Shown: positions 1-8,490, numbered from the stretch's first letter. The stretch is DNA of 64,000 nucleotides from Flavobacterium panacis (GCF_024649945.1 NZ_JANKMS010000003.1:1-64000), one strand, 5' to 3'. Numbers and translations: made by a program. Notes: generated by a model from the sequence alone, not told the origin.

Positions 1-33
1 CAATTATGTGGGAGAGTATGTCGTCGCCTTTCT
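1..33 (+). rRNA. rrf: 5S ribosomal RNA, 3' end only
   Basis: The window opens inside a 5S rRNA. The closing part with GGGAGAGTATGTCGTCGCC matches the 3' half of Bacteroidota 5S rRNA (helix IV and the terminal stem strand). The rest of the rRNA operon lies to the left of the window. A strong hairpin terminator follows within a few bases, as expected at the end of an rrn operon. The exact 3' end is estimated. Confidence 0.8.
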
Positions 34-37
34 TTTG

Positions 38-70
38 AAAAACCCTGTTTCCAACGAAACAGGGTTTTTT
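38..70 (+). terminator. Rho-independent terminator of the rRNA operon
   Basis: An 11-bp stem AAACCCTGTTT / AAACAGGGTTT with a short loop is followed by a T run, directly after the 5S rRNA end. Confidence 0.85.
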
Positions 71-135
71 GTTTTTGCACTGTTTTGTAATCCTGCTTCT
101 GAAAACAGAACATTCAAATATACCTAAGACTGCGT

Positions 136-242
136 TAGTGATGGGAGCGGCATCCTTTTGCGGGCGTACAAAACCTTTTTTTATCCCTGAAACCTTATCC
201 CGCAAAAGATATAGCACACAGCACGACCCGGAGGGGAACGCC
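136..242 (+). repeat. Mosaic intergenic repeat, copy 1
   Basis: This GC-richer block in an AT-rich spacer starts TAGTGATGGGAGCGGCATCC and ends with AGCACACAGCACGACCCGG-like sequence. An internal inverted repeat pairs CCTTTTGCGGG (154-164) with CCCGCAAAAG (199-208). Related end sequences recur at 28306-28420, 32421-32468 and, reversed, 49856-49999. The 73-codon open frame across it (69-290) has no recognisable protein character and is treated as non-coding. Confidence 0.6.
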
Positions 243-383
243 ATAAATAATTTTGATATATTACATTCTTTATTATTTGGTGTTAAATGAATGATTTTTG
301 TGATGTAATGTTCTTATTCATTGTTTTGTCAAGTTGCCTTAAAAACGTTTAAATATGATGTTTTAAACAGTTTTGTTTTTGCT

Positions 384-411
384 TTGCTTTCTAATTAAAA
401 TTTTAAATTTG
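384..411 (+). promoter_or_regulatory. Bacteroidota-type promoter for the Crp-like gene
   Basis: TTG (384-386), a 17-base spacer and TAAATTTG (404-411) match the TTG-N17-23-TAnnTTTG consensus. They lie 27 bases before the start codon at 439. Confidence 0.7.
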
Positions 412-438
412 AACTTATAATTTATAGTCGCACAAAGA

Positions 439-1002
439 ATGGATGAATTAATTCAAATTATAAATGGGTTTCAGCAGTTGGATTCGGAGACGGAGTTTGC
501 AATAAGAAAGTATTTTGTCCAGGAAAATTTTAAGAAAGGAGAGTTCCTAGTTCGAGAAGGTAAAATTTGCGATAAAGTATATTTTATAAAATCGGGTGCT
601 GTGCGGAGGTTTTGTATAGAAGATGAAATGGAAATAACAAAATGGATTTATACAGATAAACAATTTGTGACATCCATGAGTAGTTTTTTTGAACAGAAAC
701 CTTCGTTTGAAAGTTTCCAGACTTGCGAAGAGACTCTAGTTTATTCGTTGTCTTATTCAGATGAGCAAATTTTATTGGAATATCCTCTTTTTGCTAAGTT
801 TCATATTACTCAATTACGATCGTATCTTTCTAAAATTAATGAATTTCATCATTTATTTAGAACCATGAGTGCACAGCAAAAGTATTTCTTTCTTTTAAAT
901 TCCTTTCCTCAGATTATTCTCAAGGCCAAATTGAAAGATATTGCTTCTTTGATTGGTGTGAGCCAGGAAACATTAAGTAGAATTCGATCTTCGATTTCTT
1001 GA
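439..1002 (+). CDS. Crp/Fnr family transcriptional regulator
   Basis: This is a 187-residue regulator of the Crp/Fnr superfamily. Residues ~10-120 form a cyclic-nucleotide-binding-type beta barrel, with the FKKGEFLVREG and VYFIKSGAVR strands typical of the family. The C-terminal ~40 residues hold a compact helix-turn-helix ending in DIASLIGVSQETLSRIR. The length is usual for the short Bacteroidota Crp-like proteins. The conserved cAMP-contacting RxS motif is not evident, so the ligand cannot be named. It has its own consensus promoter and is followed after 65 bases by lpxA on the same strand. Family assignment is firm; its targets are unknown. Confidence 0.9.
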   Translation: MDELIQIINGFQQLDSETEFAIRKYFVQENFKKGEFLVREGKICDKVYFIKSGAVRRFCIEDEMEITKWIYTDKQFVTSMSSFFEQKPSFESFQTCEETLVYSLSYSDEQILLEYPLFAKFHITQLRSYLSKINEFHHLFRTMSAQQKYFFLLNSFPQIILKAKLKDIASLIGVSQETLSRIRSSIS

Positions 1003-1067
1003 TTTTACCTCAAAAAATGTCATTTTCTTTTTCTTGATTTTTGTAAGCTATTTTAAAAGTTTATAAA

Positions 1068-1847
1068 TTGAAAAATACTTTTGTGCATAAAAATGCGATT
1101 CTTGGAAATAATATTGTTCTCGGAAATTTTACTACTATTGAAGATGATGTTGTAATTGGCAATAATACTCAAATTGGAAACAATGTGACTATTTTAAGTG
1201 GTACCAGAATAGGGGAAAATTGTCAGATACATTCTAATGCTATTTTGGGAGGAATTCCTCAGGATTTAAAATATAAAAATGAATATACTATTCTGGAAAT
1301 TGGCAGCGATAATATAATTAGAGAATTTGTTACCATTAATAAAGGAACTGCCTCCAAAAATAAAACTTCTATTGGAGATTCTAATTTAATTATGTCTAAT
1401 GCTCACATCGGGCATGATTGTATCATAGGTGATAATTGTGTTATTGGTTTTAGTGTTGGAATGGCTGGTGAGGTACAAGTTGGAAATTGGGCCAGTATAA
1501 GCGGACTATCTGCTGTGCATCAGTTTTCTGTCATTGGAGAACATACGATGATTAGTGGTTTAAGCCGTGTTGTAAAAGATGTTCCGCCCTATATTTTGGC
1601 TGCACATGATCCTTTGCAATATTTAGGATTGAACTTAGTTGGTTTAAAAAGACGTGGATTTGATTCTAGTAAATTGGAAGAGCTAAAAGCTATTTATAGG
1701 ATTTTGTTTCAGGAAAGAAAAAACACAAAACTTGCTTTAGAATTAATTGAAAAAGAGTTTAAACCTACCATAGAGCGAAATAAAATTTTAGATTTTGTAA
1801 ATCAGTCAACAAGAGGGATTATAAAAGGCTTTAAAAATGATTTTTAG
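1068..1847 (+). CDS. lpxA: LpxA-type acyl-[ACP]--UDP-N-acetylglucosamine O-acyltransferase
   Basis: The protein has 259 residues. It catalyses, or resembles enzymes that catalyse, the first step of lipid A synthesis, O-acylation of UDP-GlcNAc, in the cytoplasm. The N-terminal two thirds are hexapeptide repeats of a left-handed beta helix. The family's catalytic histidine segment (NAHIGHDC), the AVHQF motif, the DVPPY motif and GLKRRGF are all present. The C-terminal ~70 residues form the helical domain. The only in-frame start before the first repeat is TTG at 1068, since the nearby ATG at 1093 is out of frame. Bacteroidota normally carry lpxA next to lpxD and lpxC/fabZ; here it stands alone behind a Crp-like gene, so it may be a second copy. 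Confidence 0.88.
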   Translation: MKNTFVHKNAILGNNIVLGNFTTIEDDVVIGNNTQIGNNVTILSGTRIGENCQIHSNAILGGIPQDLKYKNEYTILEIGSDNIIREFVTINKGTASKNKTSIGDSNLIMSNAHIGHDCIIGDNCVIGFSVGMAGEVQVGNWASISGLSAVHQFSVIGEHTMISGLSRVVKDVPPYILAAHDPLQYLGLNLVGLKRRGFDSSKLEELKAIYRILFQERKNTKLALELIEKEFKPTIERNKILDFVNQSTRGIIKGFKNDF

Positions 1848-1911
1848 TTGGAAATAGAAATCAAAGCAGTTATTTTATTAAATTTAATAGATTCATTATA
1901 GTATAATATTT

Positions 1912-2505
1912 ATGACAAAATATAGCGGAAATTCTAAAGTTGATTTTTATTTTGAAAAAGCTGAAAAATGGAAAGATGAACTGGAACAATTGCGAGCTGT
2001 TGCTTTAGATTGTCATCTTGTAGAAGAGTTAAAATGGGGTTGTCCTTGTTATACTTTTGACAACGCCAATATAGTTTTGATACATGCTTTTAAAGAATAT
2101 TGCGCTTTTTTGTTTTTTAAAGGAGCTTTAATGAAAGATTCCGATAAAATACTAATTCAGCAGTCAGATAATGTGCAGGCGGCACGTCAGGTTCGATTTA
2201 CAGATGTAAAGGATATTTTGGCTAAAAAAGAAATTCTTAAGAAATATATTTTTGAAGCAGCTGAAATCGAAAAGTCTGGACAAAAAGTGGTACTAAAAAA
2301 GGTTTCTGAATTTGAAATTGCAGAAGAACTTCAGCATAAATTTGATACTGATCCTGAATTTAAAAAAGCTTTTTATGCTTTAACTCCCGGAAGACAACGC
2401 GCTTATTTACTCCATTTTTCTCAACCTAAACAATCTAAAACTAGAGAATCTAGAGTTGAAAAAAATATTCCGAGGATTTTAGATGGAAAAGGATTGAATG
2501 ATTAA
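1912..2505 (+). CDS. YdeI/OmdA and DUF1801-like family protein
   Basis: The protein has 197 residues. The N-terminal ~110 residues resemble DUF1801 (frataxin-like fold), with the LKWGCPCYTF and CAFLFFKGALM segments. The C-terminal ~80 residues carry the YdeI/OmdA (bacteriocin-protection-like) helical region, including AFYALTPGRQRAYLLHFSQPK and the KTRESRVEK segment. Proteins of this kind are common in Bacteroidota but have no established biochemical role. It lies 64 bases after lpxA on the same strand and is closed by a terminator at 2531, so it probably ends that transcription unit. The ATG at 1912 is the natural start. Confidence 0.8.
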   Translation: MTKYSGNSKVDFYFEKAEKWKDELEQLRAVALDCHLVEELKWGCPCYTFDNANIVLIHAFKEYCAFLFFKGALMKDSDKILIQQSDNVQAARQVRFTDVKDILAKKEILKKYIFEAAEIEKSGQKVVLKKVSEFEIAEELQHKFDTDPEFKKAFYALTPGRQRAYLLHFSQPKQSKTRESRVEKNIPRILDGKGLND

Positions 2506-2530
2506 GAAGATTTAATTAAGAAAATAATAG

Positions 2531-2558
2531 AAACTCCTTTAAACAAAGGAGTTTTTTT
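2531..2558 (+). terminator. Rho-independent terminator
   Basis: The stem AACTCCTTT / AAAGGAGTT with a 4-base loop and a T run follows the YdeI-like gene. Confidence 0.85.
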
Positions 2559-2721
2559 GTTTTTAGAATTCTTCAAATGTATCTTTCAATTTTATGTCTA
2601 ATTTGAATGTTAGGACAAATTAAGAAATGATTCTTATAATTAAAAAAAATCAAATTTTGATTTAACTATTAATTTATAGAACTTGCGTCAAGACCGAATT
2701 ATCTAAATAGCATAATCTAAA

Positions 2722-3819
2722 ATGAGCAAAAGTCAAACTAACGAAACCATTCTGCAGACCAAACAACATTTTGAAATTTTAGACGGATTACGAGGTATAG
2801 CAGCTTTTGCAGTCGTAGTATTTCATTTTATGGAATGGATTTTTACGGATCCAAGTCAAAATTTTATTGGACATGGCTTTTTGGCTGTTGATTTTTTCTT
2901 TTGTCTTTCAGGTTTTGTTATTGGATATGCCTATGATGATCGTATCGCAAAAATGGGCCTTCGAAATTTTTTCATTGCGAGAATTATTCGACTACATCCT
3001 TTGGTGATCGCTGGATCAATATTAGGATTACTTGCGTTTTTGTTTGATCCGTTTGGAGGGCATTTGGAATTGTATAGTACTGGAAAAATTATTTTGACTT
3101 TTATTTGTTCTCTGTTTCTTATTCCGTTTCCGGTTATAGAAGATCGCGGATTTAATCTGTTTAGTTTTAATGCCCCAGCTTGGTCACTTTTCTGGGAATA
3201 TATTGCTAATATCGTCTATGCACTTGTACTTTGTAAAATTCGAAAAAACTTCTTAGTTGTACTTACTTTAATTTCTGCAGTTGCAATTTGTTATGTCGGA
3301 TACAATTCTGGAAATTTATTAGGCGGATGGAGTGGCCCGACTTTCTGGGATGGCTGTGCTAGAATATCATACTCATTTTTGGCAGGATTACTTATCTATC
3401 GATCCAATTGTATTATTAAAAATAAATTGGGATTTGCCGGATTGACTGTATTGTTGCTTTTGGCTTTTATAATGCCTTTTTCTAAATTAAATTGGATAGC
3501 TGAGCCTTTAGTTGTTTTGTTTTACTTTCCGTTATTGATTTCTTTGGGAGCTGGTGCTGTTTTGAAACCTGGTTTAGAAAAGATTTGTATTTTTTCTGGG
3601 AAAATATCTTATCCGTTGTACATGACGCATTATGCCTTTTTATGGATGTTTGGTAATTATTATACCAATTATAAACCACAAACATCACAATTGGTTTTAA
3701 TTGTAACGGCTTCGGTTGTTTTACTCGTTGGATTTGCCTACTTGGTTATGGTAATTTATGATATTCCGCTAAGAAACTTTCTGAATAAAAAAAGAAAAGA
3801 GAAACTTGAAAAAGCTTAA
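2722..3819 (+). CDS. Acyltransferase 3 family (OafA/YrhL-like) membrane protein
   Basis: A 365-residue integral membrane protein of the acyltransferase-3 family, which transfers acyl groups to sugars of surface polysaccharides, lipids or antibiotics at the inner membrane. Near residue 20 the sequence FEILDGLRGIAAFAVVVFHF holds the family's LDGLRG and the conserved catalytic-type histidine. About ten hydrophobic segments follow, and the conserved R-x-x-R-L-x-P-type loop appears as ARIIRLHPL. There is no SGNH domain, so this is the stand-alone form. It sits alone between two terminators, and the acceptor cannot be inferred from the neighbours. Confidence 0.88.
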   Translation: MSKSQTNETILQTKQHFEILDGLRGIAAFAVVVFHFMEWIFTDPSQNFIGHGFLAVDFFFCLSGFVIGYAYDDRIAKMGLRNFFIARIIRLHPLVIAGSILGLLAFLFDPFGGHLELYSTGKIILTFICSLFLIPFPVIEDRGFNLFSFNAPAWSLFWEYIANIVYALVLCKIRKNFLVVLTLISAVAICYVGYNSGNLLGGWSGPTFWDGCARISYSFLAGLLIYRSNCIIKNKLGFAGLTVLLLLAFIMPFSKLNWIAEPLVVLFYFPLLISLGAGAVLKPGLEKICIFSGKISYPLYMTHYAFLWMFGNYYTNYKPQTSQLVLIVTASVVLLVGFAYLVMVIYDIPLRNFLNKKRKEKLEKA

Positions 3820-3866
3820 AAAGCAAAACCTCCATTAAAAAGAATAATGGAGGTTTTGCTTTTTTA
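3818..3866. terminator. Bidirectional terminator between convergent genes
   Basis: A long stem (AAAAGCAAAACCTCCATTA paired with its complement at 3845-3863) is flanked by A and T runs. It can serve both the acyltransferase gene and the minus-strand gene ending at 3881. Confidence 0.85.
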
Positions 3867-3880
3867 AAACATATTGATGC

Positions 3881-5005
3881 TTATTGTAAACTGCACCATT
3901 TGATTAATTCAGGATATAACTGATCAATTTTCTTTTTCTTGTTTTTGTTTCTCAGATTTTTCAACTCTTCGTTGAATTCTTTCATTTTTATAAATCCTCT
4001 TTCAATCATTACAGCATTTACTTCGTTATTAATTTCTTGAAGGAGTTTTGCGTCTCCTTTGTAGATTTCTTCGGCATATAATATAAATACGCCATATGTC
4101 ATGTATTCGTTAAATACTTTAAAACCATCCGGATAATATTCTGTTCCGTATGTTTTAGTGTTAACCCATTTTTCTCTGTCTTTTAAAGCAGAATTTAGTT
4201 CTGATTTATATTTTACACTTGGCTTTTCGACATAATTATGATCAATTTCTGTGAACATGCTTCGCGTATTGAACGCTTCATTATTTTTCTCTGAACGGCC
4301 TTCTTCTTTTTGTATCGTTGGCAAAACCATTTCAATCAAATGAAAATTGTTGTTCTCGTAACCTCCAGTATAATTTAATCCATTGATTAAAGCAGAAGTG
4401 TATACAGTATAACTGTTTATTTTTTGTTCGAAATTCTTTTCTAACCAATCCCATTGTTTACGAAGATTTGAAAACTGTTCGTAATCAGAAATAATTTTAT
4501 TGTAAAAAGGTTTTTCAGATTTATAGAAATCCGTAAAATGTGATTTTTTGACAAAAGCTTCGATTTCTGCTTTATAAGTTGTGATTGGATTGATCTCAAT
4601 TTTTACGTTTGCAACTTTATCAGCAGGCAAAAGGTAAATTTTGCTAGGAATAAGAATGTCATTCTTTAAGGTATAAGTTTGAGCATTTCCTGTAAAGAAA
4701 ATGTATTCCAGCGGATTTTTCATTAAAAGAGAGTCCATTGTTTTAATGATAGGTTCGTCTTTGTAAGGTTTAAATTGTTTAAGAACTCGTTGGTAGTAAT
4801 CTCCTTTTTGTTCAAACATATCATCATTTTCCAATCCAAAATCGGTGATTGCCAGCATGATGATTAGGAGTTCTTTTACTTCATTAACTTGAACGGTCGA
4901 TTTTCCTTGGTTTTCTTTTTTGAATTCTTCTGTGAAATTTACTTTCTGAGCTGAGATTGTAAATGATACTAATAACGCTAAGGCAGATAGAAATTTTGTT
5001 TTCAT
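3881..5005 (-). CDS. Secreted protein, DUF4932-like, probable degenerate zinc peptidase
   Basis: The protein has 374 residues from the ATG at 5005, which begins a clear signal peptide (MKTKFLSALALLVSFTISAQ). A start at 5035 would place ten polar residues before it and is less likely. I do not recognise a characterised homologue. The central FTEIDHNYV, followed ~55 residues later by FNEYMTYGVF, resembles the zinc-site pattern of DUF4932-type secreted proteins (HExxH plus a downstream NE), but the first histidine position is Thr. Either a variant ExxxH-type site or a lost site is possible. It stands alone, convergent with the acyltransferase and divergent from the gene at 5379. Confidence 0.7.
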   Translation of the reverse strand: MKTKFLSALALLVSFTISAQKVNFTEEFKKENQGKSTVQVNEVKELLIIMLAITDFGLENDDMFEQKGDYYQRVLKQFKPYKDEPIIKTMDSLLMKNPLEYIFFTGNAQTYTLKNDILIPSKIYLLPADKVANVKIEINPITTYKAEIEAFVKKSHFTDFYKSEKPFYNKIISDYEQFSNLRKQWDWLEKNFEQKINSYTVYTSALINGLNYTGGYENNNFHLIEMVLPTIQKEEGRSEKNNEAFNTRSMFTEIDHNYVEKPSVKYKSELNSALKDREKWVNTKTYGTEYYPDGFKVFNEYMTYGVFILYAEEIYKGDAKLLQEINNEVNAVMIERGFIKMKEFNEELKNLRNKNKKKKIDQLYPELIKWCSLQ

Positions 5006-5378
5006 AAAATGGTATTTGTTTTTGGGTGCATTCATTTTAATTAATGTTTTTGTAAATCGTTATTAATCGTTTACATGTTCTTTTTTGTTGAATAAAAAAC
5101 AACGATTTGTTTAAAATGTTAGATAAATGAATGTTTAGAGGCGTAAATGTCTTATAAAAATAGAAATGATACAATTTATTTTGGTGTGTTTTCTATACTT
5201 TTTTTGTAAGAAATTGATTTTAAATTATTTAATGAAACAAAAATGGAATTTGTCAAAATAATTTTTTGAAGGCAAAAAACAATTCATCTTCTTTAAATGA
5301 CAATTCGGTTAATGAAAATTTAGTTTTTTAAGAAATAAGAATACTTTTACAGCAAAATCAGAAATAACTATAACCACT
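5006..5378. other. Divergent intergenic spacer without recognised element
   Basis: This 373-base AT-rich spacer separates two divergently transcribed genes. The closest -7 candidate for the rightward gene is TACTTTTA near 5340, one base off TAnnTTTG. No full promoter, RNA gene or repeat was recognised. Confidence 0.4.
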
Positions 5379-6434
5379 ATGAAGAGAATTTTAAAAATTA
5401 TCAAAATTACGTTTATTACACTTTTGAGTATTATTTTGCTTTCTATTGTCTATTTGTATATCAGTAATAAACTGTTTTTAGAATCCAAAAATGATAATAA
5501 TATCAGCTATTTATCGAAAAATAATGTTCAGATCTCAAATTCGATTAATGAAAAATTATTTGATACCGATTTTTATAAATCGCAAGTTTTCCTTTTAGGA
5601 GAAATTCATGGTTATGCTGATAATCAAGTTATAGACCGTGAAATGCTTTTTTTCTTAAATAAAAAAATAGGAATTAAGTATTATATCGCAGAAATGGATA
5701 GTTTGACGGCTAAAAAATTAAACTCATTTTTGTTGGAAAAACAGAAAAACAAAGTAGTTTTAAAAGAAGTTGTTGAAAATATCAAACAAAGAATTCCGCA
5801 GCAATCTAGCCAGGAGTTATTTGAAAAATGGAGTTCGATTTATGATTACAATCAAAACTTAGCCGATTCTTTAAAAATTACTGTGATCGGAATTGATAAA
5901 AATTTTGATGACGATTCAAAAATTGCCAGAGATGTGGCTATGCTTGATAATTTTAAAAATGCTTTTAAAAATATGAAAATTGAAAACGAGAAGTTCTACG
6001 GGCTTTTTGGATATTTTCATACCCTTCAAAAGAAAACAGAATCTGGCAGAGAAACTTTTGCCGCAGGATTAAAAGAAGCTGGAATTAAAACCACAAGTTT
6101 GGTGAGTTATACAATTGATAGCGAAATGTATTTGCCTAAAAATCCTCAATTTCCAACTCCAGAAGATGAAAAAGTAGATTGGTTAAACGCAGATGGGCCA
6201 TTAATGTTAGTGAAAGGAATTAATGATTTGAAAGAAATAAGTAAACCGAATGCGATTACGCTTTTTAAACTCAACTCGAATAATTCGCCTTATTTAAAGT
6301 CTCAGAATCTGATCACAGTAAAATCAAGAGCTTTTGGAGAAAATATTGTTCCTCTAGAAAATTCTTCTGCAGCTGATTATTTTCAGTATGTATTTTTGTT
6401 GAGAAATTCTAAAGCGCTAACAAAATTGAAATAG
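5379..6434 (+). CDS. Membrane-anchored ChaN/erythromycin-esterase-like protein
   Basis: The protein has 351 residues with an N-terminal transmembrane anchor (about 10-30). The rest should face the periplasm. The motif FLLGEIHGYADNQ near residue 72 and the GLFGYFHT segment near residue 210 match the GE-x-H-G and G-x-x-H motifs shared by the EreA/ChaN/TIKI superfamily, where they contribute the metal or haem site or the esterase active site. Substrate cannot be inferred. The gene is isolated, with a terminator at 6453. The superfamily is likely; enzyme activity is inference. Confidence 0.72.
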   Translation: MKRILKIIKITFITLLSIILLSIVYLYISNKLFLESKNDNNISYLSKNNVQISNSINEKLFDTDFYKSQVFLLGEIHGYADNQVIDREMLFFLNKKIGIKYYIAEMDSLTAKKLNSFLLEKQKNKVVLKEVVENIKQRIPQQSSQELFEKWSSIYDYNQNLADSLKITVIGIDKNFDDDSKIARDVAMLDNFKNAFKNMKIENEKFYGLFGYFHTLQKKTESGRETFAAGLKEAGIKTTSLVSYTIDSEMYLPKNPQFPTPEDEKVDWLNADGPLMLVKGINDLKEISKPNAITLFKLNSNNSPYLKSQNLITVKSRAFGENIVPLENSSAADYFQYVFLLRNSKALTKLK

Positions 6435-6452
6435 TGATATAAAATTTCATTC

Positions 6453-6486
6453 AAAACCTCCAAGATTTATTTTGGAGGTTTTTTTA
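6453..6486 (+). terminator. Rho-independent terminator
   Basis: The stem AAAACCTCCAA / TTGGAGGTTTT is followed by a T run, 18 bases after the gene ending at 6434. Confidence 0.85.
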
Positions 6487-6579
6487 TTTTCTCTAAGTTA
6501 ATGGAGTTCTTCCTGTCGCAAAAACGTATTATATTAGCTCTAAATCTTACAAAAATTTACTAACCCAAAACAAAAGAAC

Positions 6580-7956
6580 TTGAAAATTAATAACGTAATT
6601 AAGTACTTGTTTCTCTTTTTATCCTTTTATTCATTCGGACAAAACCCTTCTTTCAAAATCAAATACTCAGAACAGCTGGCAGTTTTTGTTTTCTTGGAGA
6701 ATTTATCGAATTATTATCCGGAAAATGTTTTTAAAACAGAATTCGAAAAATCAAAATACAATGTCGAGAAGTATAAAAGTATGATCTCAAAATTTGATCA
6801 ATTGTCTATTTCTTATAGTTTTCGATTTGAAGATTTTCCTTATGGTTCAAAGAAAACAATGCAGACAATTGATTTTTTGAAGAAGAATTTAATAGAAACA
6901 GATAATTTAAATGATTTCAAACTTCGTTCTGCTGGTATGATTCCCAATAAAACGTTGAGTGATTTAGGAGAATGTATTTCAGAATTTGCTCCAATTTATA
7001 ATGAATTGATTTATACTCCAAACAAGGAAAAATTTGAAAATCAACTGGAAGAGATTAAAAAATATTCTATCGAAAATCAGATCGAGAATTATTTTAAAAC
7101 TGGATTAGTTTTTTACAATTCCAGTTGGGATAATTCAATTCCGTTTGAAGCGGCATTTTATCCGTTGCCGAATTCTAAAGGATTTACTGCTTCGGCATTT
7201 TGCAATAATTTCGTCAGTGCGATTCAAACCGATTTAAAATCGCACAAAGATTTGTTTAGTGTCATGATGCACGAAACCTATCATATCATTTACGACGAAC
7301 AATCACTTGAAGTTAAAACAGCAATCGATACTTATTTTAAAGAAAACAAATCGAAATGCAGTAATTATGCTTATCAATTGATGAATGAAGTGTTGGCAAC
7401 TGTTTTAGGAAATGGATATGTTTATGAAAAATTGGACGGTAAACTGGATGAAGGAGAATGGTATAATAATAAATACATCAATTTGATGGCAAAAAAGATT
7501 TATCCGTTAGCCAAAGAATATATCGATCAGAAGAAACCAATTGATAAAAATTTTATTGATCAATACATTCAGCTTTACGAAACCAATTTTCCAGATTGGA
7601 TCAATGAACTGGATAATATTATGACCTATCGTTATGTAATTAGCGAAAACGGAAAAGATTTCAATACAATAAATAAAATGTTTCGTTACCGTTCCAGAAC
7701 ACAATACGAAGATCAAGTTACAGAAAACAGTATTGAAAAAATGCAAAATACGCCGCTTACCAAGATGGTTATTATTTCAGAAAATAGTAAGGAAAAAATG
7801 AAGCTTTTAAAAAACAGATTTAAAGAATTAAAAGATTGGAAAGCAAATCCTGATAAAGAATTTGCAGAGAAAATCCTCTTAGATGATAAAAGTCAATTGA
7901 TTATTGTAAATCAGAAAAAATCTGATTTAGAAACATTGATTAAATCTATGAAATAG
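6580..7956 (+). CDS. Secreted gluzincin-like metallopeptidase, uncharacterised
   Basis: The protein has 458 residues beginning at a TTG codon, which starts a signal peptide (MKINNVIKYLFLFLSFYSFG) cut near residue 21. The motif MMHETYHIIYD near residue 230 is an HExxH zinc site. About 45 residues downstream, YQLMNEVLATVLG supplies a glutamate suited to be the third ligand, as in gluzincins. The C-terminal part is charged and helical. I do not recognise a named family. A secreted or periplasmic peptidase is inferred from the motif alone. A T-rich spacer follows with no clear terminator. Confidence 0.72.
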   Translation: MKINNVIKYLFLFLSFYSFGQNPSFKIKYSEQLAVFVFLENLSNYYPENVFKTEFEKSKYNVEKYKSMISKFDQLSISYSFRFEDFPYGSKKTMQTIDFLKKNLIETDNLNDFKLRSAGMIPNKTLSDLGECISEFAPIYNELIYTPNKEKFENQLEEIKKYSIENQIENYFKTGLVFYNSSWDNSIPFEAAFYPLPNSKGFTASAFCNNFVSAIQTDLKSHKDLFSVMMHETYHIIYDEQSLEVKTAIDTYFKENKSKCSNYAYQLMNEVLATVLGNGYVYEKLDGKLDEGEWYNNKYINLMAKKIYPLAKEYIDQKKPIDKNFIDQYIQLYETNFPDWINELDNIMTYRYVISENGKDFNTINKMFRYRSRTQYEDQVTENSIEKMQNTPLTKMVIISENSKEKMKLLKNRFKELKDWKANPDKEFAEKILLDDKSQLIIVNQKKSDLETLIKSMK

Positions 7957-8030
7957 AGAAAGTAATAGTCAGTTTTTTTATTTGAATTCATATAATTCTT
8001 AAACTTCAAAAGTGAAAATAATTAGTATAT

Positions 8031-8068
8031 TTGCAATTATTAAGTATATACTATGCTCTATACTTTTG
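8031..8068 (+). promoter_or_regulatory. Candidate MerR-type promoter/operator with long spacer
   Basis: A dyad AAGTATA (8042-8048), 10 bases, TATACTT (8059-8065) lies between TTG (8031-8033) and a TACTTTTG -7 element (8061-8068). The 27-base spacer exceeds the usual 17-23. An overlong spacer carrying the operator is characteristic of MerR-controlled promoters. Candidate only. Confidence 0.5.
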
Positions 8069-8095
8069 TGTTTTTCTATTAAAAAAAATAAAGCT

Positions 8096-8455
8096 ATGCT
8101 TGTAAACGAATTATCAAAGAAAACGGGGTTATCGATTCATACTATTAGATATTATGAAAATTTAGGAATGATTAAAGGATCGACTAATGAAGAGGTAAAA
8201 TCTAATAATTATAAATATTACGATAGTAATGCTATTGAGCGTTTAGAAATTATAATAGAGGCAAGAGAAGTCGGTTTTACCTTAGCGGAAATAAAAAAAA
8301 TATTGACGACTTGGTTTGAAGGTACAGATTCGAAACCGGAAGCACTTGAGCTTTTTCAAGCCAAAATAAAAGAGATTGATGATAAAATGAAATATTTCAA
8401 GCAAACTAAAAAACTGCTTGAAAAAGTATGTGAGAAATTGCAAAGTAATGATTAA
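8096..8455 (+). CDS. MerR family transcriptional regulator
   Basis: The protein has 119 residues from the ATG at 8096, where the winged-helix begins (LVNELSKKTGLSIHTIRYYE). An upstream in-frame GTG at 8012 would add 28 residues and run through the likely promoter, so it is rejected. Residues 1-70 are the MerR DNA-binding domain and ~75-119 an antiparallel coiled-coil helix. There is no cysteine-rich C-terminal effector domain, so it is not a metal sensor of the CueR/ZntR kind. No target gene is adjacent; autoregulation from the dyad at 8042-8065 is the simplest reading. Confidence 0.85.
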   Translation: MLVNELSKKTGLSIHTIRYYENLGMIKGSTNEEVKSNNYKYYDSNAIERLEIIIEAREVGFTLAEIKKILTTWFEGTDSKPEALELFQAKIKEIDDKMKYFKQTKKLLEKVCEKLQSND

Positions 8456-8490
8456 GAGTGAAATCTTGATTGTTTGAATCTTAAGTATAA

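Noticed and set aside
69..290. 73-codon open frame after the 5S rRNA
   Set aside because: It runs through the inverted-repeat element at 136-242 and has no domain, signal or promoter; treated as non-coding.
8012..8095. 28-codon GTG-initiated extension of the MerR-like gene
   Set aside because: It overlaps the candidate promoter and dyad and precedes the normal MerR N-terminus.
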